From contig JAJDGX010000009.1 of NCBI GenBank assembly GCA_030265885.1, positions 1-39,924 of the forward strand: a DNA stretch of 39,924 nt, read 5' to 3'. A program made the translations under genes and the position numbers. The notes under the pieces are model-generated. The model searched no databases and was not told where the DNA came from. It worked only from the letters and a program-made list of their open reading frames with translations. Below, one piece after another: positions 1 through 7,359 of the stretch (the stretch's first letter is position 1; each line of letters opens with the position of its first letter). The stretch is from Ruminococcaceae bacterium OttesenSCG-928-L11 (GTDB lineage Bacteria; Bacillota; Clostridia; Oscillospirales; Ruminococcaceae).

Positions 1-1273
1 AAACAATGGAACAGACAAAAGAGGTAAGCGGAATAACCAGCAGCAGGCCTGCCACGCCGACCAGGGACTGCAAAATCTCCACCACGATCATTTCCTTGTT
101 GAGCAGGACAGCCAGGGAGTCGTTGTAGGCTATGAGCAGCACTACCAGCGACAGGGAACTGCCGATGTAGGCCAGCAGCAGGGTGTTGGACATGGTGCCG
201 ATGATATCACGGCCAATGTTCATGCCGGAGCGCATAATGTCCCCGGCTTCCAGCCAGGGGTCGGTCTGAAAGACCTCGTTGAGGGAGGAGGAGATGGAGA
301 TGGACACGTCCATAATCGCGCCCAGGGCACCGATGGTGATGGCAGCGAAGATAATGGCGTTGAGGTTGATGGGCTGGTCGGTGTTGAGGTACAGCAGATA
401 GACGGAATCCTCATCGATGAGGCCGGTCAGGCCAAGGAGCCTGTCCATAATAAGGCTGAGGATACCGGATGCCGCAAAGCCGCACATGCAGCCAATCCCG
501 GAGCAGAGGCTCTTTCGGTTGGCGCCGTTGACGACAAGGATTGTCATGGCGATGATAAACGCACCGGTCATCACGGTGAACAGATAAATATTCTTTCCCG
601 ACAGAATGGCCGGAATAAATACCGCGAATATGGCCAGACAGGTGAATACCAGGGCGACGATGGTGTGCACGCCCTTGCTGCGGCCAAACACAATCATCAG
701 GATAAACACAAAAATCCCCATGATAAGCAGGGTATCGGTGCGGCGGTATTCCTGTAGCACCCATCGGACATCTACGTCATCCTGGGGCGAATACTGCAAA
801 AACACATTGTCACCCACGCGGACATCCCGCAGGTGGTAGGGGCTGAAGGGGTCATCCAGGTGCATGGCCTCCAGCTCCACGTCTTTGAATTCCCCTTCGG
901 TGACGCGGGCGGTGAACAGAGTGGTGGTGGAGACCATAATCTGATCCGCCATCATTTGCTCTTCGGTAAAGGTTTCGCCAATGGACACTACCTTGGCCTG
1001 AACAATCAGCTGGGTGCTGTAGGCGGTGAACTCCGGGATATCCCGGACGGCGTACTGATGGCCGACAACAATATACACAATCGAGAGTACCACGGTGAGT
1101 ATGTATACGGCAATCCCGATTCGCTTCTGTCTGGTTTCGTCATCAACAAAGGGGTGGAGCCTTGACCTGTTAAAAAAGCTAAACAATTTCTTCACGTATC
1201 CACGATTGCCGGGCAGCTGCGCGCAAACCGGTGATTTTTGCGCACAGCCTCCCAGGATTGCTCCCGGGAACAA
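1..1273 (-). CDS. YibE/F family membrane protein (3' end cut by window)
   Basis: One minus-strand frame stays open from the left edge to about 1273. The product has an N-terminal membrane segment, an extracytoplasmic stretch of roughly 100 residues, then a series of hydrophobic helices. The segment around 320-372 (plus coordinates) encodes GAIMDVSISISSSLNEV, the signature of the YibE/F family, whose function is not established. I prefer a TTG start at 1271-1273 because AGGAGG lies 5 bases upstream (complement of 1279-1284). The in-frame GTG at 1193-1195 starts closer to the first membrane helix but has no ribosome binding site. The C-terminus lies outside the window. Family assignment is confident; substrate unknown. 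Confidence 0.85.
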   Translation of the reverse strand, partial: MFPGAILGGCAQKSPVCAQLPGNRGYVKKLFSFFNRSRLHPFVDDETRQKRIGIAVYILTVVLSIVYIVVGHQYAVRDIPEFTAYSTQLIVQAKVVSIGETFTEEQMMADQIMVSTTTLFTARVTEGEFKDVELEAMHLDDPFSPYHLRDVRVGDNVFLQYSPQDDVDVRWVLQEYRRTDTLLIMGIFVFILMIVFGRSKGVHTIVALVFTCLAIFAVFIPAILSGKNIYLFTVMTGAFIIAMTILVVNGANRKSLCSGIGCMCGFAASGILSLIMDRLLGLTGLIDEDSVYLLYLNTDQPINLNAIIFAAITIGALGAIMDVSISISSSLNEVFQTDPWLEAGDIMRSGMNIGRDIIGTMSNTLLLAYIGSSLSLVVLLIAYNDSLAVLLNKEMIVVEILQSLVGVAGLLLVIPLTSFVCSIV

Positions 1274-1292
1274 TCCAACCTCCTCAATATAA

Positions 1293-1332
1293 ATATGCAA
1301 ATATACAAATATGCAAGTATGCAAGTATGAAG
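1293..1332. repeat. Five tandem 8-bp units (RTATGCAA-like)
   Basis: Units at 1293, 1301, 1309, 1317 and 1325 read atatgcaa, atatacaa, atatgcaa, gtatgcaa and gtatgaag. They sit just upstream of the ribosome binding site of the YibE/F gene, in its presumed 5' leader, and are AT-rich in a GC-rich genome. Confidence 0.75.
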
Positions 1333-1591
1333 CCGATTGAACAAAGAAAAATCGGCTTTTCGAGACTATCCCATGCCGCGACTTACTCGTGCTTATCGGC
1401 TTTGTCTGATTTTAGGGTGAAAACCCGGGCCAGACAAAACGCAAGAAGCAGACACAATACGGTTTTCACTATATTCCAGTACATACTGTCAAAGGCAGCG
1501 AACGGCAGAAGGGTGTGCCGCCGCGCTGCGCCTCCTCTCTCTATCCCATCAGGGATAGGGTAATGTCAGCGGGGTGTGGCCCGGCCGGTAG
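1330..1591. other. Intergenic region with three hairpins
   Basis: No gene is seen between the YibE/F start and the sortase stop. Three inverted repeats stand out. The first pairs AAGCCGAT (1330-1337) with ATCGGCTT (1351-1358) and is followed by T's on the plus strand. The second pairs TTTGTCTG (1401-1408) with CAGACAAA (1431-1438), enclosing an inner GGGT-GAAA-ACCC hairpin. The third pairs CTATCCC (1541-1547) with GGGATAG (1552-1558). The third could end the sortase transcript, although no T-run follows it on that strand. The first two lie upstream of YibE/F and could be part of its leader. Confidence 0.5.
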
Positions 1592-2464
1592 TCAGGCGGG
1601 TCGAATGTGAAGGTTTCGCACAAAATCGGCTTCTGTGTGCAGTTCGTCGGGATGCAGGGTATCGGCGTTGCCGACCAGTCTGGCCATAATGCCGAGCCGG
1701 TACTCGTTGGGGTATTCCAGCGCACCCTGATCCGGCAGGGAGTACACGCAGGTGGACAGTGTCAGGAACTTGTCGTCCGGGGAATACTCGTAGCTGTAGC
1801 GATACAGGGACTGCTCGCTGACGGTTTGGAACATGGCGGCAAAGGCATCCTCGTCGAGAGTGCCTTTGTTGTAGGGCACACCGGTGGTGGAGTAAAAGAC
1901 GGCGACGACCTCCCAGACCAGGTTTTCCTTTGTAGTGGAAAAATAGAGGTAAGGGTGACTGCGGGCGAAATCCTCCTCCAGGTACCAGCGCATGGGGCCG
2001 AACTTGGCGTCAAACTTGCTGTCGCTGAGACTGTGGCCGTAAATGGCAGTGTTTTTGCCCAGAGCCGCAGCGGTGCCGTCGCCAAAGGTGCAGTCCTTGT
2101 CGGCGTAATAGACGCCGCTGTTGGAGTGGCGGCGGTCAAAATTGCGGCGGAGGTAGTAGTCGTTGTCTCCCTCCCGCCAGAGGACGACATCGTCGATGCC
2201 GGTGTCCGGCACGGTGAGCCAGCCCACTGTATCCTCGTTCAGTGCCTGCTTTTGGGCGGCCTGGACGGCGAGACCGTGGGACTGTACGGTACGGGAGCGG
2301 GACAAAGACGGCGCCGTCTGCTCGCCGACAGAGGGGGAAAACGCGGCCTGAGGCGAGAGAATGGGATGAGGGGCGCTGTCTTGAATGGCGGTGAGGATGA
2401 AGCCTCCCAGCAATCCGATGCAAAATGCGAGGGTAAAGCTGACCTTAACCTTGGTGGGGACCAT
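1592..2464 (-). CDS. srtB: Class B sortase
   Basis: This 290-residue protein has a short N-terminal signal anchor (residues about 5-25), a linker, and a sortase domain from about residue 75. The domain shows NEDTVGWLTVPDTGIDDVV, the DNDYYLRRNF block of class B enzymes, the catalytic His in IYGHS, the catalytic Cys in LTLSTC, and a late Arg in the YRLGIMARLV segment. Sortases of this class anchor surface proteins to peptidoglycan or, in some clostridia, join specific substrates. The ATG at 2464 has AAGGAG about 10 bases upstream and places the hydrophobic anchor at the N-terminus; the frame is open further upstream but that part is unlikely to be coding. No sorting-signal substrate is visible in the window, so the target is unknown. 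Confidence 0.85.
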   Translation of the reverse strand: MVPTKVKVSFTLAFCIGLLGGFILTAIQDSAPHPILSPQAAFSPSVGEQTAPSLSRSRTVQSHGLAVQAAQKQALNEDTVGWLTVPDTGIDDVVLWREGDNDYYLRRNFDRRHSNSGVYYADKDCTFGDGTAAALGKNTAIYGHSLSDSKFDAKFGPMRWYLEEDFARSHPYLYFSTTKENLVWEVVAVFYSTTGVPYNKGTLDEDAFAAMFQTVSEQSLYRYSYEYSPDDKFLTLSTCVYSLPDQGALEYPNEYRLGIMARLVGNADTLHPDELHTEADFVRNLHIRPA

Positions 2465-2487
2465 TGGGTTCCGTCTCCTTACTATAA

Positions 2488-2516
2488 ATAATAGCGAAAT
2501 TCCCCGAAAAGTGCAA
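2488..2516 (-). promoter_or_regulatory. Sigma-A type promoter of the sortase gene
   Basis: On the minus strand TTGCAC (complement of 2511-2516) and TATTAT (complement of 2488-2493) are 17 bases apart. They lie just upstream of the sortase ribosome binding site. Confidence 0.6.
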
Positions 2517-2626
2517 GGGGGAGGGCGCTTTCGCAATCGAAGAGTCGCTGCGAGAGGTGTGCTGTATATAGCATATCCGGATTTTGGCTGTTCATGAGAG
2601 CGAAACTGAAATTTGACGGGGAGGGG

Positions 2627-2655
2627 TTGACAAGGGGGAAACATAGTGCTATACT
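2627..2655 (+). promoter_or_regulatory. Strong sigma-A promoter of the T-box transcript
   Basis: Perfect TTGACA (2627-2632), 17-base spacer, then TATACT (2650-2655). Transcription would start near 2662, directly upstream of T-box stem I. Confidence 0.85.
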
Positions 2656-2661
2656 AGCTTA

Positions 2662-2936
2662 CAATAACAGGCAAAATGCACAGACGGGGAATAGTAGCTG
2701 CAGACAAACCTTACAGAGAGCCACGGGTTGCTGGAACGTGGCAGGTACGGCTGAAGCGAACTCACCCCTGAGCAGTCGGCTGAACACAGTAGGCGCGAAC
2801 GGATTCCCACCGTTACAGGGGAGCGGCGTTGTTGGACGTCGACAGAGCGGATTTCCCCTTAGGGGAGATCAACGGAAGTGGTACCGCGGAATCTTTTTTG
2901 GTTTCGTCTTCTTTATGGAGACGGGCCTTTTTTGTT
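2662..2936 (+). ncRNA. T-box leader, specifier read as CUC (leucine)
   Basis: The leader carries the conserved AGAGAG stem I bulge (2715-2720). The T-box core GGAAGTGGTACCGCGG lies at 2874-2889 and ends in the canonical ACCGCGG. An intrinsic terminator follows, with stem CGTCTTC (2905-2911) and GGAGACG (2917-2923) and then a run of T's (2928-2933). In stem I the 3' side of the specifier loop reads GAA-CTC-A (2758-2764), matching the usual GAA-NNN-purine layout, so the specifier is CUC, a leucine codon. The antiterminator bulge TGGT (2879-2882) would pair with a tRNA ending in ACCA, consistent with the A73 of tRNA-Leu. T-boxes stop termination when the matching tRNA is uncharged, so the gene below should be induced by leucine starvation. 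Class call is strong; the specifier was read by eye. Confidence 0.9.
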
Positions 2937-2982
2937 TTGGACCACATTTGCGCAACATCCATTTATTCAAGGAGGAGTTCCC

Positions 2983-4716
2983 ATGGCAGAGCAGATGGTA
3001 CAAACCGAGACCACCGACATTATCACAGGCAAGGTGTTCGACACACAGTTTGTGGAGATTACCTTTGGCAAGCTGCTTGACCGGGTTGCCGGGATGTTCC
3101 CGGACAGGCCGGCCGTCAAGTACATTGACCGCCCCTACGAGCGCACGTGGAAGGAATTCAACGAGGAATGCAACCGGGTGGCCAAGGGGCTCATCCGTAT
3201 GGGCGTAAAAAAAGGCGACCATGTGGCTATTTGGGCCACCAATGTGCCGGAATGGCTGATCACCATGTTTGCCAGTGCAAAAATCGGCGCGGTTCTGGTT
3301 ACAGTCAACACCAACTACAAGGTGTTTGAGCTGCAGTATCTGCTCAAGCAGTCCGATTCCAAGGTGCTGGTGATGACAAGCGGCTTCAAGGATGTGGACT
3401 ACGTCAAGACCATCTACAAGCTGTTCCCGGATCTGCCAACCTACGCACCGGGCACCTATTACAACGAGGAATTCCCCCACTTGCAGTCCTTTGTGTACAT
3501 CGGGGAATCCACCCCGGCGGGGATGTACCACTTTGACGATTTGCAGGGGCTGGGGGGATACATCTCCGACAAGCAGCTGGAATTGGTTGGGGAATCCCTG
3601 CGCCACTCGGACGTGGTCAACATGCAGTATACCTCCGGCACGACGGGCTTCCCCAAGGGGGTTATGCTGACCCACTACAACATCGTCAACAATGGCTTTT
3701 CCATCGGCAACTGCATGAAGCTGACTGAGGAGGATCGATTCTGCATTCCTGTGCCCTTTTTCCACTGCTTTGGTGTGGTGCTGTCCATCATGGCCTGCGT
3801 CACTCACGGCAGCTCCATGGTGCCCCTGGAGTATTACAATCCCATCAAATTTCTGCAGGCCTGTCAGGACGAGGACTGCACGGCGGTCAACGGCGTTCCC
3901 ACCATGTTCATCGCGGCCTTTGAGCACCCCGATTTCCCCAAATATAAGTTCCGCCGCCTGCGCACCGGCATTATGGCGGGCTCACCCTGCCCGGCCAAGG
4001 TAATGCAGCTGGTGGTGGATAAAATGGGCATGAAGGACATCACCATCGTGTTTGGCCAGACGGAATCCTCCCCCGGCTGCACCCAGACCCGGGCGGATGA
4101 CCCTGTGGACGTGCGGGTCAACACGGTTGGCCGTCCCCTGCCCGGCGTGGAGTGCCGGATCGTGGATCCGGAGACCGGCAAGGAGGTCGGCATTGGGGAG
4201 CAGGGCGAGTTCTGTGCCCGGGGCTATAACCTGATGCGGGGCTACTACAAGATGGAGGAGGCCACCCATGCCGCCATTGACGAGGACGGCTGGCTGCACA
4301 CCGGCGACCTGGCCACGGTGGATGCCGACGGCAATTACCGCATCACGGGCCGCATCAAGGATATGATCATCCGCGGCGGCGAGAACATCTACCCCAAGGA
4401 GCTGGAGGAGCTGCTGTACACCCACCCCAAGGTGAAGGATGTGCAGGTTGTCGGCGTGCCCAGCGAGGCCTACGGCGAGGAAGTGACGGCCTGCATCGTG
4501 CTCCGGGACTTTGTGAAGGAGTGCACGGACACCGAAATCAAGGATTTTGTGCGGGAGAATATGGCCCGGCACAAGGTGCCAAGCTATGTGGCGTTTATGG
4601 AGGAGTTCCCTATGACGGCCTCCGGCAAAATTCAGAAATACAAGCTGCGGGACTGGGCGGTTGAGAAATTCGGGTTGGATACGGCCCGGAAAAAGAAGAA
4701 CTCCCAGACGGCGTAG
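2983..4716 (+). CDS. AMP-forming acyl-CoA synthetase under T-box control
   Basis: This 577-residue protein belongs to the ANL superfamily, which activates a carboxylic acid with ATP and joins it to CoA. It shows the P-loop-like YTSGTTGFPKGVMLTHYN (about residues 210-227), the adenylation motifs TGDLATVDADGNYRITGR and MIIRGGENIYPKELEE, and the C-terminal catalytic lysine in MTASGKIQKYKLR. Length and layout fit short- to medium-chain fatty acyl-CoA ligases. The ATG at 2983 has GGAGGAG 8 bases upstream; the frame extends further upstream only into the T-box. The leader makes it likely that expression follows uncharged tRNA-Leu. From that I infer a branched-chain acid such as isovalerate as substrate. 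The sequence alone does not give the substrate. The gene is followed by its own terminator. Confidence 0.9.
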   Translation: MAEQMVQTETTDIITGKVFDTQFVEITFGKLLDRVAGMFPDRPAVKYIDRPYERTWKEFNEECNRVAKGLIRMGVKKGDHVAIWATNVPEWLITMFASAKIGAVLVTVNTNYKVFELQYLLKQSDSKVLVMTSGFKDVDYVKTIYKLFPDLPTYAPGTYYNEEFPHLQSFVYIGESTPAGMYHFDDLQGLGGYISDKQLELVGESLRHSDVVNMQYTSGTTGFPKGVMLTHYNIVNNGFSIGNCMKLTEEDRFCIPVPFFHCFGVVLSIMACVTHGSSMVPLEYYNPIKFLQACQDEDCTAVNGVPTMFIAAFEHPDFPKYKFRRLRTGIMAGSPCPAKVMQLVVDKMGMKDITIVFGQTESSPGCTQTRADDPVDVRVNTVGRPLPGVECRIVDPETGKEVGIGEQGEFCARGYNLMRGYYKMEEATHAAIDEDGWLHTGDLATVDADGNYRITGRIKDMIIRGGENIYPKELEELLYTHPKVKDVQVVGVPSEAYGEEVTACIVLRDFVKECTDTEIKDFVRENMARHKVPSYVAFMEEFPMTASGKIQKYKLRDWAVEKFGLDTARKKKNSQTA

Positions 4717-4729
4717 CGTTGAGCGGGAA

Positions 4730-4756
4730 GAAACCGGGTTTTCACCCGGTTTCTTG
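4730..4756 (+). terminator. Intrinsic terminator of the acyl-CoA synthetase gene
   Basis: GAAACCGGGT (4730-4739) pairs perfectly with ACCCGGTTTC (4744-4753) around a TTTC loop and is followed by a short T-rich tail. Confidence 0.8.
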
Positions 4757-4912
4757 TCGTTTGCGGACAGGGAGCGACTGCGTCTGCGCGGATAAAAAGC
4801 GTCTATTATGCGTCATAAGAGTCATAAACATGCAATTTGGTGCTCGAGAGGTGTGCTTTTTTAGAAGATTTGAATGATAAATGGACGGATTTCTGCCAAA
4901 ATATGCAAAATA

Positions 4913-4942
4913 TTGGATTCGGGGCTTGGAATATGGTATAAT
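4913..4942 (+). promoter_or_regulatory. Promoter of the diguanylate cyclase gene
   Basis: TTGGAT (4913-4918), 18-base spacer, perfect TATAAT (4937-4942). The predicted start near 4949 leaves a leader of about 57 bases. Confidence 0.65.
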
Positions 4943-5005
4943 GATAGAAGTGCAGGATTGACAGAAACAGTCGTGCCTCTATATTTCCATTTGGGAGCAA
5001 GCTTT

Positions 5006-6208
5006 ATGCCAACAATAAACAAATCCAAGATGGCCGATGTGTTCCGGTCAACCGTGCCGGAAGCAAAGCGCCATGCTTTTTTCTGCGATTTATATCAGAC
5101 GACCTACCGCACCATTGTTTTGATAGGGACTCTTGTAGTTCTCTTTGAATGCATTATGATGACAATGGTGTTTATGAAGGCCGGCCCCATGAGTGTCTCC
5201 CGAACACGAACCGTCTATTTTTTTATGTATGCCTTTTTGTTTTTTGTGACACTGGCGTGTGTGATTTATGTGCTGGGGAACAAAGCTCTGTTTGAAAAGA
5301 AGCCCCGGATATTCCAGCTAATCTGCAATGTCTATGGCATGGTGGTCTGTCTGTGGGGCAGCATGATGTCGGCGTTTTCCCACCAGTTTTCACCGGATAT
5401 CAGCGTATTCCTGTATGTGTCGCTGTGTGTGGCGTTCTTTATACCCATGAGCCTGTGGCAGGCGGTGCTGGTATTTGGCGTGAATCAGATTTGCTTCCTG
5501 ATAGGGGCGATATACTTTTCCCCTGCGGGTCAGAGCATGATGGCCACTGCCATCAACAGCCTGTTTACCACGTGCCTGGCGGCGGCGATGGCCTCTATGC
5601 TGTACCGCAACCGGGTGAATGCCTTTATGAGCCGCTCCATTATTGTGGAGCAGAATCAGCAAATTCGCAGCATCAACGAGCAGCTGCAGCAGCAGGTAGT
5701 GACGGACGAGCTGACCCGCATCCACAACAGGCGGTATCTGGAACGGGAAATCCCGGCCGCTATTTTGGAAGCCCGGGACAATAACCGGCCCATAGCCGTT
5801 ATGATGCTGGACATCGACAACTTCAAGCAATACAACGACATTTACGGCCATCGGTCGGGGGATCTCTGTCTCCAGCAAATTGCCTCCCTCATCAAGCAGG
5901 CGACGCCGGAGGGGGAAAATCACATTGCCAGGTATGGCGGCGAGGAGTTTGTGGTGCTGCTGATTGGCATTGAGCAGCAGGAGGTGGAGGCGACGGCCCA
6001 CGCCATCCGGGAGACGGTGGAGCAGGCGGATATCCCCCACACCGGGTGCCCCCGGGGACACGTGACGGTCAGCATTGGTGTGTGCTTTTCCGGCGGAGAA
6101 GGGCATTCTACCTTTGAGCAGATGCTGCGGTACGCCGACGATGCGTTGTATTACGCCAAAGCATATGGCCGCAACCGAGTAGAGCTTTACGGAGGTGTCC
6201 TCCAATAG
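5006..6208 (+). CDS. Membrane-bound diguanylate cyclase (GGDEF)
   Basis: The 400-residue product makes cyclic di-GMP from two GTP. About six hydrophobic segments fill residues 25-205, followed by a helical linker rich in Gln and a GGDEF domain from about residue 230. The domain has DELTRIHNRRYLE, the metal-binding MMLDIDNFKQYND and the active-site signature RYGGEEF, so it should be catalytic. The RxxD inhibitory site normally five residues before GGEEF is absent, so product inhibition by that route is unlikely. The ATG at 5006 follows GGGAG by 9 bases; the frame runs upstream to 4874 but that region holds the promoter. The signal sensed by the membrane part is unknown. The gene converges on spo0A. 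Confidence 0.9.
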   Translation: MPTINKSKMADVFRSTVPEAKRHAFFCDLYQTTYRTIVLIGTLVVLFECIMMTMVFMKAGPMSVSRTRTVYFFMYAFLFFVTLACVIYVLGNKALFEKKPRIFQLICNVYGMVVCLWGSMMSAFSHQFSPDISVFLYVSLCVAFFIPMSLWQAVLVFGVNQICFLIGAIYFSPAGQSMMATAINSLFTTCLAAAMASMLYRNRVNAFMSRSIIVEQNQQIRSINEQLQQQVVTDELTRIHNRRYLEREIPAAILEARDNNRPIAVMMLDIDNFKQYNDIYGHRSGDLCLQQIASLIKQATPEGENHIARYGGEEFVVLLIGIEQQEVEATAHAIRETVEQADIPHTGCPRGHVTVSIGVCFSGGEGHSTFEQMLRYADDALYYAKAYGRNRVELYGGVLQ

Positions 6209-6284
6209 TAGGTTGAACCGGCGGACATGCCGCTTCGCGGAGTGCCGGGGAGCACGATTACTTGCTGCCGTATGATAAAAAGGA

Positions 6285-6324
6285 AAAGCCTTCGTCCCGT
6301 GTGATCGGGGCGAAGGCTTTGGTT
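6285..6324. terminator. Bidirectional terminator between the cyclase gene and spo0A
   Basis: AAAGCCTTCGTCCC (6285-6298) pairs with GGGGCGAAGGCTTT (6307-6320) with one G-T wobble. T-rich tails lie on both strands, serving both convergent genes. Confidence 0.85.
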
Positions 6325-6344
6325 TTGTCGGTGATGCACATGCC

Positions 6345-7139
6345 TTAGAACGAGGAAACCCGCAGCTTGAGTCGCAGCTTGTCGGAGATCATGGCGATAA
6401 ACTCCGAGTTTGTCGGCTTGCCCCTGCCGTTGTGGATGGTGTAGCCAAAATAGGAATTGAGGGTGTCGACGTCGCCCCTGTCCCACGCAACCTCGATGGC
6501 GTGGCGGATGGCCCGCTCCACCCGGGAGGCGGTGGTGTTGTTCTTTTTGGCGACAGAGGGGTAAAGCTGCTTGGTCACGGAATCGATGATTTCGGGCTGC
6601 TGGATGACCATGATGATGGAATCCCGCAGGTAGTGGTAGCCCTTGATGTGGGCAGGCACGCCGATCTGGTGGATGATCTCGGTGACAAGAAGCTCCAGAT
6701 CCTGGGGGCCGCCGGAAAGGCCCGAGAAAAAGCGGCCGGTATTGCGCGCCGGTGCTGTGCTGTGGGATTTTGTCAGCTGCATGATGCGCTCCACCAGTAC
6801 CTCGGTTTCGATGGGGCGGAGGAAGTGATAGGTAACGCCGCTGGCGGTCAGCTCCTTTTCAATTTCGGGGCTGTCGAAGCTGGAGATGGTCATAAAAAGA
6901 GGCTGCTTGAGGCTGCTGTCCGCCCGGACAGTATTCATGACGCCGATTGCGTCCAGCTGGGGCATGCAGACATCCATCAGCACCGCGTCGGGCCGGTACT
7001 CCCGGATGGCCTCGCACACTTTGACGCCGTCTTTCTGGGTATGCATGGTGTCAAAGTTGTACGCGCTGAATATTGCGGACGCCTTGGCGACGAATTCCTG
7101 GCTTTCGCCCGAAATCAGAACTTTCAACTTCGATGTCAT
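6345..7139 (-). CDS. spo0A: Sporulation master regulator Spo0A with a divergent receiver domain
   Basis: The 264-residue protein has a response-regulator receiver (about 1-125) and the Spo0A DNA-binding domain. The C-terminal motifs are very close to the family: [35 protein letters not shown] and [15 protein letters not shown]. The phosphoacceptor Asp is kept ([13 protein letters not shown], residue 56). The acidic pair that binds Mg is degraded: the usual ADDN reads SGES, so one Asp is Gly and the other Glu. The conserved Lys of LKP is Arg (LRP) and the usual Thr is Ser. The start at 7139 gives the normal family length; in-frame ATGs at 7145, 7154 and 7190 are alternatives. Placement downstream of spoIVB is the classic order in spore formers. 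Identity is certain; how the receiver is phosphorylated is open. Confidence 0.95.
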   Translation of the reverse strand: MTSKLKVLISGESQEFVAKASAIFSAYNFDTMHTQKDGVKVCEAIREYRPDAVLMDVCMPQLDAIGVMNTVRADSSLKQPLFMTISSFDSPEIEKELTASGVTYHFLRPIETEVLVERIMQLTKSHSTAPARNTGRFFSGLSGGPQDLELLVTEIIHQIGVPAHIKGYHYLRDSIIMVIQQPEIIDSVTKQLYPSVAKKNNTTASRVERAIRHAIEVAWDRGDVDTLNSYFGYTIHNGRGKPTNSEFIAMISDKLRLKLRVSSF

Positions 7140-7222
7140 TTTCATCCACTCCATAATAATTTCCAATATTTGACATTTGGCATTTTCCATAGATTACCAT
7201 ATTATGGAATAATTTGCAACCC

Positions 7223-7329
7223 TTTGTCAAAAATGTAAATAAATTATTTTCTGTACCGATTATACTTGCTTTTTGTGCAAGTTGTCAAATTTGCACGGAG
7301 CGATCGGCGGGGAGCGGCGTGTTGACAAA
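7223..7329 (-). promoter_or_regulatory. spo0A promoter region with candidate 0A boxes
   Basis: On the minus strand TTGACA (complement of 7283-7288) and TATAAT (complement of 7259-7264) are 18 bases apart, a good sigma-A promoter. TTTGTCAAA at 7223-7231 fits the Spo0A-box consensus TTTGTCRAA. GTTGTCAAA at 7281-7289 and TTTGTCAAC (complement of 7321-7329) each match 8 of 9 positions. Autoregulation is plausible, but the -35 hexamer itself resembles part of the box, so some matches may be chance. Confidence 0.55.
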
Positions 7330-7359
7330 TGGCGCGGGAAAGGGGAGAATGCCGGCTGT

